A DNA stretch of 64,000 nucleotides from Novosphingobium sp. SG751A (GTDB taxonomy: Bacteria; Pseudomonadota; Alphaproteobacteria; Sphingomonadales; Sphingomonadaceae), in the NCBI RefSeq assembly GCF_013149295.1, contig NZ_JABGCB010000001.1, forward strand, positions 401,992 to 465,991, given 5' to 3'. The notes under the pieces are model-generated. The model worked only from the letters and a program-made list of their open reading frames with translations, was not told the DNA's origin and ran no database searches. A program made the position numbers and the translations under genes. Of the stretch, positions 54,813-62,950 are shown one piece after another (positions within the stretch are counted from its first letter, which is position 1; each line of letters opens with the position of its first letter).

Positions 54813-54914
54813 ATGAAACAGCTGATCACAAACATGAAAATTGTCCATCCCAAAGCTGGGTCTGGTGAAGGCAGCCAGCCTTGGGCAACAGTCATTGCGA
54901 TGCTTGCGCAATGA
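54813..54914 (+). CDS. 33-residue ORF translationally coupled to hxsB
   Basis: Small ORF starting ATG AAA CAG and ending in the ATGA that opens hxsB. It encodes MKQLITNMKIVHPK, then a Gly/Ser turn (AGSGEG), then SQPWATVIAMLAQ. No Shine-Dalgarno precedes hxsB, so translation of hxsB should depend on this ORF, which supports it being real. All other junctions in the operon are also ATGA overlaps. HxsD normally sits at this position in hxs loci and is absent. It could be a leader that couples translation, or a short peptide substrate of the radical SAM enzymes. Function is unknown; no homologue is known to me. Confidence 0.5.
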   Translation: MKQLITNMKIVHPKAGSGEGSQPWATVIAMLAQ

Positions 54915-56323
54915 CTGTTGCTGCGATCCGCCAGCATCCCATGAAAGACGGGCAAGCCCTTTGCGTGAACAATGCAGGCGGCTTCTTTCTCGCTTCGCCA
55001 GAATGCCTTGAACGCCTCAATGCCGATCACCTGAAGGAAAGTGATCGGTCTTTTCTGCAAACGCGTGGCCATATTCCTGATTCACGGGACCGGCTCGGCC
55101 AGGCCGCCTTTGCTTTCGCCAAAGCCCAACGCTTGCTGCGACCTAGCCAGCTTGATTATCTGATCCTTGTGCCGACCCTACGCTGCAATCTGTCCTGCAG
55201 CTACTGTCAGGTTTCCAGAGTCAGTGAAAACCAGTCCGGCTTTGACTGGAGCGAAGAGACCCTCTCGGCCGTGCTCGAACTCCTCGACACATTGGAAACC
55301 CGGCATATCAAGATCGAGTTTCAGGGCGGTGAACCGACCTTGCGCCCGGATCTGATAGGCAGGGTGATCGAAAAATGTGCCCGCTTCGAACGGCGGGAAT
55401 TCGTCATCTGTTCCAATCTGCAGAACGTGACCGACGAGCTGCTGGCCCTCTTCGACCATCCGGAGGTCTTTATCAGCACCTCGCTTGACGGCGATCCGGC
55501 CACTCATGAGCATAACCGCACCGAGCGGTCAGACGCGACCAATCAGTTTCTGGCCAATCTCAGCATGATCGTCAGACGCTATGGACCCACGAAGATATCG
55601 GCCCTGCCGACCATCAACCCGACCTCTCCGCCGGACATCGACGATCTGATCGACAGTTACACACGTTTCGGGCTGGAGAGTATCTTCCTGCGCCCCATCA
55701 ACTATCAGGGTTTTGCCAGAAAACGCCACAAAGATGCCCGCGAGCAAGGCCGCGAATGGCGAGAATTCTATGAACGGTTTGTACGACGGGTCATCCAAAG
55801 GAACTGGGAGGACCGCAGCCGGGTTCTGGAAGAAACCTATTTCAGCATCACACTGCGGCGAATTTTCTATCCTGGTCGCGAACGGCATGTCGATTTGCGA
55901 AGCCCTAACCCGATGGGCATTGATTACATCGTCGTCGATCACGACGGGACTATCTACCCGACCGATGAGGCCCGCATGTTATCGCGGTCCGGGGTGATCG
56001 ATCTGTCGATAGGTACAATTGAAAGCGGGTGGGACAGTGAGGCCCGCGACCTACTCAACCGCTACGCCAGCAACGAGCACGATCCGGCATGCCGTCAGTG
56101 CGCCTTTCAGCCTTACTGCGGCCGTGATCTGGTCGATGATATCGCCCGCTACGGAAGGATCGACCTCCCCCGATATGAAACCGAGTTTTGCCGCCGTCAT
56201 ATGCATCTCTTCGGCTTTGTCTTCGAGATGATCTATGATCAGGACCCGGCTGTGCGCTATTCCTTGGCACGGTGGCTGCGGCTCCCGGCGACACCGACTT
56301 CATTCGGCGAGGTGCTGGCATGA
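54911..56323 (+). CDS. hxsB: His-Xaa-Ser system radical SAM maturase HxsB
   Basis: Radical SAM peptide maturase of 470 residues. The iron-sulfur motif CX3CX2C is at Cys92, Cys96 and Cys99 (TLRCNLSCSYCQVSR), followed by the SAM-fold segments IEFQGGEPTLRPD and STSLDGDPATHEHNR. A SPASM-like C-terminal Cys cluster is present (DPACRQCAFQPYCGRD). The N-terminal segment (VNNAGGFFLASPECLERL) is the kind found in HxsB. It forms with hxsC the two-enzyme set that modifies HxsA. The start at 54911 is fixed by the ATGA overlap with the small ORF; the annotation rests on recognition of the family and its neighbours. Confidence 0.88.
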   Translation: MTVAAIRQHPMKDGQALCVNNAGGFFLASPECLERLNADHLKESDRSFLQTRGHIPDSRDRLGQAAFAFAKAQRLLRPSQLDYLILVPTLRCNLSCSYCQVSRVSENQSGFDWSEETLSAVLELLDTLETRHIKIEFQGGEPTLRPDLIGRVIEKCARFERREFVICSNLQNVTDELLALFDHPEVFISTSLDGDPATHEHNRTERSDATNQFLANLSMIVRRYGPTKISALPTINPTSPPDIDDLIDSYTRFGLESIFLRPINYQGFARKRHKDAREQGREWREFYERFVRRVIQRNWEDRSRVLEETYFSITLRRIFYPGRERHVDLRSPNPMGIDYIVVDHDGTIYPTDEARMLSRSGVIDLSIGTIESGWDSEARDLLNRYASNEHDPACRQCAFQPYCGRDLVDDIARYGRIDLPRYETEFCRRHMHLFGFVFEMIYDQDPAVRYSLARWLRLPATPTSFGEVLA

Positions 56324-57405
56324 TACCTCTGACGTTCCCGGCCATATCTGAGGCGCAAGCCCCCTATATCACCCGCCTGAGGTCGCGAGATATTACAGAG
56401 CTTGGGGACTTTGATTCACGCCTTGTCGATCAGGACGATAGCGGCGTGGCCTATGTCGGAGCAGAAGGCCTGCTGGCCATTGATGGGGCGACGGCCGACA
56501 TGCTCGAGGGTGATGTCCTTCTGGTGCAGCCAGGAGGCAAGCGCGTCGAACGGATTTTACGCGCAGGCTCACTTCACAATACCCTTCTCGTCACCGAACG
56601 ATGCGATCAACTCTGCGTGATGTGTTCCCAGCCGCCCAAGAAGAGCCATGTTGATCGGTTTGCTTTGCTGGAACAGGCATGCCTGCTCGCCGAGCCTAAT
56701 CTGCTGATCGGGATTTCCGGCGGTGAGCCCACGCTTTTCAAGGATCAACTCCTGTCCATGGTGGAAAGGGTACTGGTAGCCCGGCCAGATCTGAGCTTTC
56801 ATATTCTGACCAATGGACAGCATTTCGCCGAGGATGACATCGAACGCCTGAGTGCGCCGATCTATCGCAAGGTCAGCTGGGGCATTCCGCTTTATGCTTC
56901 GTCCCCTGAGCTCCACGACGAGATCGTCGGAAAACAAGGCGCCTTCGACGCTTTGCAGGATGGTTTTGCCAATCTGCTCATAGCAGGCGGGCGCGTTGAA
57001 TTACGAACCGCGCTGCTATCGTCCAATCTCGATGCTCTTCCTGATCTGGCAAGCTTTGTGACATCGCGCCTACGCTTCGTCGAGGCATGGTCGATCATGC
57101 AACTTGAACATATCGGCTTTGCCAAAGGGCGATGGAACAAACTGTTCGTCGATCATCGCCAGCAATTTGGTCCCTTGGCTCAGGCAATTGATTGGGCTCT
57201 GCTGCATGGTGTGCGGGCACAGCTTTTCAACTTTCCGCGCTGTACGGTGCCGCAGGCATATCGGAGCCTTGCACTGGCCTCGATTTCTGACTGGAAACGA
57301 AAATACCCGTCCGGGTGCGCGCCCTGTCGTGAACGATCGCAGTGCAGCGGATTTTTCGAATGGCATCCGGACGAACATGCCGGAATGATCGTGGAGCCTC
57401 TATGA
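56320..57405 (+). CDS. hxsC: His-Xaa-Ser system radical SAM maturase HxsC
   Basis: Second radical SAM enzyme of the pair, 361 residues. The CX3CX2C motif is at Cys95, Cys99 and Cys102 (VTERCDQLCVMCSQPPKK), followed by LIGISGGEPTLFKDQLL and LTNGQHF. A short C-terminal Cys set (GCAPCRERSQCSG) may hold an auxiliary cluster. It overlaps hxsB and hxsA by ATGA on each side, so enzyme and substrate are made in step. In the known system both maturases are needed or suspected for modification of the His-x-Ser repeats. Confidence 0.88.
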   Translation: MIPLTFPAISEAQAPYITRLRSRDITELGDFDSRLVDQDDSGVAYVGAEGLLAIDGATADMLEGDVLLVQPGGKRVERILRAGSLHNTLLVTERCDQLCVMCSQPPKKSHVDRFALLEQACLLAEPNLLIGISGGEPTLFKDQLLSMVERVLVARPDLSFHILTNGQHFAEDDIERLSAPIYRKVSWGIPLYASSPELHDEIVGKQGAFDALQDGFANLLIAGGRVELRTALLSSNLDALPDLASFVTSRLRFVEAWSIMQLEHIGFAKGRWNKLFVDHRQQFGPLAQAIDWALLHGVRAQLFNFPRCTVPQAYRSLALASISDWKRKYPSGCAPCRERSQCSGFFEWHPDEHAGMIVEPL

Positions 57406-58031
57406 AACGCCGGAACTTTCTTATTCCCAGCCTGATCGCAGCAGGCTTCGGATCTCATGATCCGGCCGCAGCGGGAGATGCGCCAGGAGCAGCAACGGGC
57501 TTTGATGATCCTAATGCGGGCAATGTTCTGAAAAACTATTCTCAGGACCATCTCTTCACGCTGGCCAGCCATCGCAGTCACAGTAGCCACAGTAGCCATG
57601 CCAGTCATAGTTCCGGAGCGGGCGGTGGCGGGCATTACAGCCATACGAGCCACCGTTCCAGCACAGGCGGCTATGATGGAGGCGGCTTCAATTACAACCC
57701 CGCCCCGGCAGCTCCTGCGGCACCGACGCCTTCACCCACACGTACAAATAGCCCAACAGTTGAACCGCTGTTCACGCCTTCGGACCGGGCAAGCGCGCCA
57801 CCACCCGATGGCCTGCCACCGCTGTCCGGGCGCACGAAGCGATTTGCGTCAATCGTGCGCCGGGTGCAAATCGCATTGCTGGCTCAGGATTTCTATAAGG
57901 GGCCTATCAATGGCACCGTCACTCCAGCACTACGCTCTGCTCTTAGAAAATTTCAAAATAGCAGGGGTCTGGAGGCAACAGGAACAATCACTCCGCCGAC
58001 ACTGGATGCTTTGATGGTTTCTAGTCAGTAG
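57402..58031 (+). CDS. hxsA: His-Xaa-Ser repeat protein HxsA
   Basis: Substrate of the Hxs maturases, 209 residues. The start is a twin-basic signal (MKRRNFLIPSLIAAG), so the protein is probably exported. The first repeat tract, residues 57-71 (HRSHSSHSSHASHSS), holds five consecutive His-x-Ser units. After a Gly-rich spacer a second tract, residues 78-86 (HYSHTSHRS), holds three more. A Pro/Thr-rich linker follows, and residues about 150-206 form a peptidoglycan-binding domain (VRRVQIALLAQDFYKG, GTVTPALRSALRKFQ). This domain suggests the modified tract is displayed at the cell wall. Known family members are of similar size. Confidence 0.88.
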   Translation: MKRRNFLIPSLIAAGFGSHDPAAAGDAPGAATGFDDPNAGNVLKNYSQDHLFTLASHRSHSSHSSHASHSSGAGGGGHYSHTSHRSSTGGYDGGGFNYNPAPAAPAAPTPSPTRTNSPTVEPLFTPSDRASAPPPDGLPPLSGRTKRFASIVRRVQIALLAQDFYKGPINGTVTPALRSALRKFQNSRGLEATGTITPPTLDALMVSSQ

Positions 58032-58353
58032 GGACAATGGTCACCCTCGCCGCCATTCCTGACATTCAGCGCCCATGATCGGAGCCTCCAAACCGGTCGT
58101 AGGTTCATTCTGGCATTGAGATGGTGGAATGCTGGGGCGTGGGACGTCCCACTCGTTCCCAAGCAACAGGCCGAATGACGGATCTTGCCAGCCCCCCCAG
58201 CCATCGGTACCTACCGACTCATCCCAGGGCCGCCCGCCAACCATATGTTGACGAGATTGTGGAGTTCAGACCACTTTCCTCAAATGTTTTGGACTGATTT
58301 TTGCGAGACTTTTTAGGGCGGTTCGTGCCATGTTGGTGACGGGAGGCCTTCGA
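58032..58353. other. Intergenic stretch between hxsA and yhaO
   Basis: About 300 bases without a supported ORF. It holds a perfect 14-base palindrome (GTGGGACGTCCCAC, 58138-58151) and, near the end, an AT-rich part that is likely the yhaO promoter. No hairpin with a T-run follows hxsA. Confidence 0.5.
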
Positions 58354-59607
58354 TTGACCGAATTCACCTTTGTTCATGCTGCGGATCTTCACCTCGATAG
58401 TCCCTTACTTGGATTGGCGGGTAAATCTGCGGAATATGCCGTGCGCGTCGAGGCGGCGTCGCGCGAAGCCTTCGATAACCTGGTTTCCCTTGCGATCGAG
58501 GAGGGCTGCCGGTTCATGCTATTGGCCGGTGACATTTTCGATGGCGATCTGCGTAACTTCCAGACGGGTCTTTATTTTATGGAAGGGATGCGCCGGCTGG
58601 GCGAAGCCGGCATCGCAGTGTTCATGGTCCTTGGAAACCATGACTCCGCCAATCGTTTTGCCGACAAACTGTCCTTATCGGGCAATGTCCATGTCTATCC
58701 CAAAAATAAAGCAACCACGTATCGTCTCGATGATGTCGGGGTCGCGATCCATGGGCGGAGCTTCCCCCGCCCGGACGTCTCCGAAGATCTGGCGCGCGAA
58801 TATCCGGTATCAACCGAGGCCATGTTCAATATTGGCGTTCTCCATACGGCCTGTGCGGGCAGCGAAGGTCATCACGCTCGCTATGCGCCCTGCACGCCCG
58901 AGCAACTCACCAATCATGGCTATGACTATTGGGCGCTAGGCCACGTTCACGCCTATGCCGTACTTGGGGAGCACCCGTACATCGTCTATCCCGGCAATCT
59001 TCAAGGCCGACACCCACGTGAGACAGGCCCCAAGGGAGCCGTCCTGGTCAAGGTCAAAGACGGCAGGGTCACCAGCCTCGAGCATCGCGCGCTGGATGTG
59101 GTGCGCTGGGCATCGATCACAGTTGATGTGTCGGGAACGAGCGAACACCCTGAATTACTGGATCTCCTTCGCGGTCATATCGCTCAATGCGCTGAGCAGG
59201 CCGACGGACGGCCTATTGCCCTGCGCCTGACGGTGACGGGAACGACATCGCTTCATTCCAGATTGATCCTCGAGCGCGCTGTCTTCCGCGAGGACGTGGA
59301 GACATTGCTGGCTACGCTCTCGGATGATGTGTGGCTCGAAAAGCTGAGTTTGGAAACGGCCCATCCTGAGGCCCCGGACGCCGTCGATCCAACGGTGGCT
59401 GGAAAGCTTGATCAAGAAGTGACCCGCCTCAGCCAAGACAGCGCGATTGCACAAGTTCTCGAAGCGCGGCTTGCCGAGATTCGGGCGAAACTGCCTGCTG
59501 GAGCCCATGCCGATGCATTCATTGAGCAGATGCGCGCCGAGATACCCGAACGCGCCGCATCCCTTGCGCGCAGTCTAGTCAGCGAGGCTGGTCATGCGCC
59601 TGACTAA
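58354..59607 (+). CDS. YhaO/SbcD-like metallophosphoesterase
   Basis: Calcineurin-like nuclease of 417 residues. The metal motifs are FVHAADLHLDSPLLG, LLAGDIFDGDLRN, VLGNHDSANRF, VLHTAC and ALGHVHAYAVL, in the order of Mre11/SbcD. The C-terminal half is unlike SbcD and matches the YhaO group that pairs with YhaN. The TTG at 58354 was preferred because GGGAGG precedes it by eight bases and the protein then starts TEFTFVHAADL; an ATG at 58330 is also possible. It overlaps the next gene by 14 bases, and the two should form one nuclease-ATPase complex. Confidence 0.85.
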   Translation: MTEFTFVHAADLHLDSPLLGLAGKSAEYAVRVEAASREAFDNLVSLAIEEGCRFMLLAGDIFDGDLRNFQTGLYFMEGMRRLGEAGIAVFMVLGNHDSANRFADKLSLSGNVHVYPKNKATTYRLDDVGVAIHGRSFPRPDVSEDLAREYPVSTEAMFNIGVLHTACAGSEGHHARYAPCTPEQLTNHGYDYWALGHVHAYAVLGEHPYIVYPGNLQGRHPRETGPKGAVLVKVKDGRVTSLEHRALDVVRWASITVDVSGTSEHPELLDLLRGHIAQCAEQADGRPIALRLTVTGTTSLHSRLILERAVFREDVETLLATLSDDVWLEKLSLETAHPEAPDAVDPTVAGKLDQEVTRLSQDSAIAQVLEARLAEIRAKLPAGAHADAFIEQMRAEIPERAASLARSLVSEAGHAPD

Positions 59608-62600
59608 ACTCAGTCTTGAGAAATATGGCGGCTGCGCGAGTCGCGAGCTCATCATTCCGAAATCGGCGGGCCTCACGGTTGTGTATGGTGCCAATGAGGC
59701 GGGCAAGAGCACCTGTCTCGAGGCGATCAGCGACTTTCTGTTCTCGATCCCCAAGAATACCCAGCGTGGGAGCTTGTTCGGATATGATGGCATGCGCATC
59801 GGGGCTTCGATGCTCATGGCCGATGACCGCACGTTGACCCTCAAGCGCCGCAAGGGCAACGGCAAGACACTGGCTGACCTTTCTGGAACAGCATTCGATG
59901 ACACCGTCCTTGCGCCGGTGCTGGGCGCCATCACACGAGAGCGGTTCGAAACGCTCTTCGGTCTGAACCACGAAACCTTGCGGAACGGCGGGGAGCGATT
60001 GCTTCACGCCGATGGCGACATCGGGCGTCTGATCGTCGAAGCAGGCGGCGGCTTGCGCACGCTGGTATCTCGCCTCGAAGGTATCGACAGCGAAGCGGAC
60101 AAGCTATTCGATACGAGGCGGTCGGTGAACCGTGTCTTCTACCAACAGCTGACGGCATTCGAGGCAGCCGATAAGACGGCCCGCAGCGCGCAACTTACCC
60201 GGGAAACCTTTGAGCAGACGCGCAAGGCATCGCTCGCAGCGGCGGAAAAGCTCCAGGCCCTGCGCATCGAGAGGCGCAGCCTCGGCGCGTCGACGTCCCG
60301 GCTGGAGCGCGTCCTGCGCGTCGCACCCCACTTGCGTCAGTTGGCCGGTCTGACGCAGGATCTGGTCTGCTACGACGATGTCGCGTCCTTCCCGGATGAT
60401 TTCGCGGCCAAGATGCGGACTGTCCTGGACCAGCGCAACAAGGCTGAAGCGCGGCTCGAAGGCGCAATCGAGCGGCGGGACCGCCTGAAGGCACGGCTTG
60501 ATGCGCTGGTGGTGAACCCGGGTCTCAAAGCCGCCGAACAGCGGGTGCGTGATCTGGCTGAACGCGCCATTCACGTCAGCAAGGCCCGGTCCGATCGTGC
60601 CAATCGTCAGCGCGAGATTGATGACGGCGAGGCTCAACTAGCGGCGCTGCGCCGGATGCTTGGCCTGCCGGCCGATGCGGACCTTGCACCACTGATCCCG
60701 GACCAGTCTGCCCTCAATCTTGTGCGCTCGGCTGCCGACGAGATGGTGGAGCGCCGTCCAGGTCTAGCCTCTGCCAGAAAGCGCCTTGGCGAACTGGTGG
60801 CTTCGCTTGCGGTGATTGACGATCGTTTGGAAACGGCACGCCAGGCAGGGCATAATGATCCGCCAGAGGCATCGTCATCGGCCTTTGCTAGCCTTGCGGC
60901 CCAGAAGTCAGCACACCAAGCACGTCAGCAGGCGCTGGATACTGACAACGCAACATTGACCGGACGGCTCAAGGCTCTGGGCTTCGATACCATCGATGTT
61001 CTTGCGACCCTGCCATGCCCCAGCGTTGACGATATTCGCAGCGAGCAGGCCGCGCGCGAGACGTTAACGTCACAGATCGAGGATCAGGCCAAGCTTAAGC
61101 GGCAGGCCGAACGCGAGATTTCAACCGGAGAGGCTGAGATTGGCTCGCTTCAGGCGTCCGGGACCATTGCAAGTGACGCGTCACTTGCCGAAGCGCGCAC
61201 TCTGCGCGCCGATGCTTGGCGGCCGATAAAATCGGCATATGTCGCGGGACATCTGCCCGATGACGCCACCGCTCGCCTTGCCGTTGCCGACGACCTGGAA
61301 TCGGCAATCGTGTCTGCGGACCAACTTGCCGATCGCCGCGCCGCAGAGGCAGAACGGGCTGCATCACTTGCACTCGCATTGCGGCGCGTGGCAGACGCAA
61401 GGACTGACAACACGGTGGCAGAGGCCGAGATGGCCGCACTTGTCGCGCAGTTAGAAGTGCGCACCGGGCAATGGGGAAACAGTTTCCCTCAAGTACAAGC
61501 CAAACATCCGGAACTGGCCTCACTGCTTCAATTTGCCCAGGCTCGGCAGCTGGTGCTGGACGAATCGGAACGGCTACGCACTTCGTCGAATGCACTCGCA
61601 ATTGATGTGGCCCAACTTGCGCCGACCGTCGAGCTGCTCGAACGGATCGAACAGAACCGCAAGCTCGATTCTACACTGTCGTTCTCAGTTCGAGTCAGCG
61701 CGGTGCAAAACGCCATCTCCCTGCACGAACAGGCCCATGCCGGATATGTCAGGGACATGCGAGACCGGGAGGACTTCGAACGGCAACACAAGCTGGTTGA
61801 GGCGGAAGTGCAACAATTGTCGGACGCACAGGCTGCCTGGGACGCGGCATGGCCTGCTGTGACAGGTGCGCTGGGGCTCAAACCCGACATTTCGCCGACA
61901 GATGCCAACAGTGCGGTGACTGAATGGGTCGGCGCACGCGGTGTCCTTTCGGCAATAGGGCAGACCCGCCAGCGGCTAAAGCGCATGGACGAAGACGAGA
62001 CGAACCTTACAAAGGACATCAGTAGCCTCGCGACCGAACTCGCCATCGAGATCGGCGAAGACTGTGTGGTTGCAGCGCAGATGCTGCTGGCCCGGTTTAC
62101 CGACAACGCCACCGCGCAAACCCAATATGATGGGATACTACCAGACTTTGAGGAGGCGAAGGTCGAGGCCGACCAGGCACAAGAGGCTCTCGGCACCGCT
62201 CGGGAGGTGCTGGCTAGGCTCACGGCTTCGGTAAAACTCGATAGCGGCGATGATGGGGCCCTTCTGGACGCAGCATCACGGTGTGAAGCACGCATGGCTT
62301 TGTGCGATGAGATCGCCCTGGTGGAACGCACCGCGACGGACGTGGGCGACAAGCTTGATCTCACTGATTTGCGGGCTGAATGGGATGAACGCGACCTCGA
62401 TGAGGTTCGCGCAGAACTGACCGAACAGACATCGCGTGCTACCGAGATCGAGAGCGAAATCGAGGCAGCCATTCTCGCCGAGAAGGCCGCGAAGGACGAC
62501 CTTGCTGCCTATCTGAGCCAGAACGAGGTCAATCACGCCGTTGCTGAACGCGAGGCGGCCGCAGCGCAGATGCATCTCGCCCTCGAACGCTATCTCGAGC

Positions 62601-62950
62601 TGTCGGTTGCGCGCGAATTGGTGACGACTGCCATGGCAACGATCCGCGCAGAACAGCAAGATCCGCTCATTGCGCGGGCAGGCGAACTGTTCACGGCGAC
62701 GACACTCGGTGAATTTGCCGGCATCGAGACTGATATCGATGACAAAGGCCATCCGGTCGTGGTCGGACGGCGAGCCAGTGGCGGTATTGCTGCAGTCTCT
62801 ACCATGAGCGACGGCACACGCGATCAGCTTTTCCTCGCGTTCCGGCTGGCGAGTCTTGAGAATTATGCCAGTGCGACGGAGCCGCTGCCCTTCATCGCGG
62901 ACGACATTCTGTGTCCGTCATCAGAACATTTGGCACAAATTGCGTCGTAG
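59594..62950 (+). CDS. YhaN/SbcC-like AAA ATPase, 3' end cut by IS3 insertion
   Basis: Large SMC-like ATPase, 1118 codons visible. The start MRLTKLSLEKYGGCASRELI leads to Walker A GANEAGKST (residues 32-40). A long coiled-coil middle (about 200-1000) is rich in Glu, Arg and Leu. Near the end are the signature STMSDGTRDQLFLAFRLASLENY and Walker B PLPFIADDIL. In intact YhaN proteins the D-loop and switch His follow over roughly 40 further residues; here the frame instead runs into foreign sequence (CPSSEHLAQIAS) that begins at the IS3 end. The gene is therefore broken at its 3' end and its product is probably inactive, unless the rest is beyond the IS outside the window. Confidence 0.85.
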   Translation: MRLTKLSLEKYGGCASRELIIPKSAGLTVVYGANEAGKSTCLEAISDFLFSIPKNTQRGSLFGYDGMRIGASMLMADDRTLTLKRRKGNGKTLADLSGTAFDDTVLAPVLGAITRERFETLFGLNHETLRNGGERLLHADGDIGRLIVEAGGGLRTLVSRLEGIDSEADKLFDTRRSVNRVFYQQLTAFEAADKTARSAQLTRETFEQTRKASLAAAEKLQALRIERRSLGASTSRLERVLRVAPHLRQLAGLTQDLVCYDDVASFPDDFAAKMRTVLDQRNKAEARLEGAIERRDRLKARLDALVVNPGLKAAEQRVRDLAERAIHVSKARSDRANRQREIDDGEAQLAALRRMLGLPADADLAPLIPDQSALNLVRSAADEMVERRPGLASARKRLGELVASLAVIDDRLETARQAGHNDPPEASSSAFASLAAQKSAHQARQQALDTDNATLTGRLKALGFDTIDVLATLPCPSVDDIRSEQAARETLTSQIEDQAKLKRQAEREISTGEAEIGSLQASGTIASDASLAEARTLRADAWRPIKSAYVAGHLPDDATARLAVADDLESAIVSADQLADRRAAEAERAASLALALRRVADARTDNTVAEAEMAALVAQLEVRTGQWGNSFPQVQAKHPELASLLQFAQARQLVLDESERLRTSSNALAIDVAQLAPTVELLERIEQNRKLDSTLSFSVRVSAVQNAISLHEQAHAGYVRDMRDREDFERQHKLVEAEVQQLSDAQAAWDAAWPAVTGALGLKPDISPTDANSAVTEWVGARGVLSAIGQTRQRLKRMDEDETNLTKDISSLATELAIEIGEDCVVAAQMLLARFTDNATAQTQYDGILPDFEEAKVEADQAQEALGTAREVLARLTASVKLDSGDDGALLDAASRCEARMALCDEIALVERTATDVGDKLDLTDLRAEWDERDLDEVRAELTEQTSRATEIESEIEAAILAEKAAKDDLAAYLSQNEVNHAVAEREAAAAQMHLALERYLELSVARELVTTAMATIRAEQQDPLIARAGELFTATTLGEFAGIETDIDDKGHPVVVGRRASGGIAAVSTMSDGTRDQLFLAFRLASLENYASATEPLPFIADDILCPSSEHLAQIAS

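Noticed and set aside
54683..55072. Minus-strand frame of 129 codons over the start of hxsB
   Set aside because: Antisense to the small ORF and hxsB, no family features; the plus-strand operon explains the region.
57570..57659. Short tandem repeats read as a simple DNA repeat or array
   Set aside because: They are in frame and encode the His-x-Ser units of HxsA.
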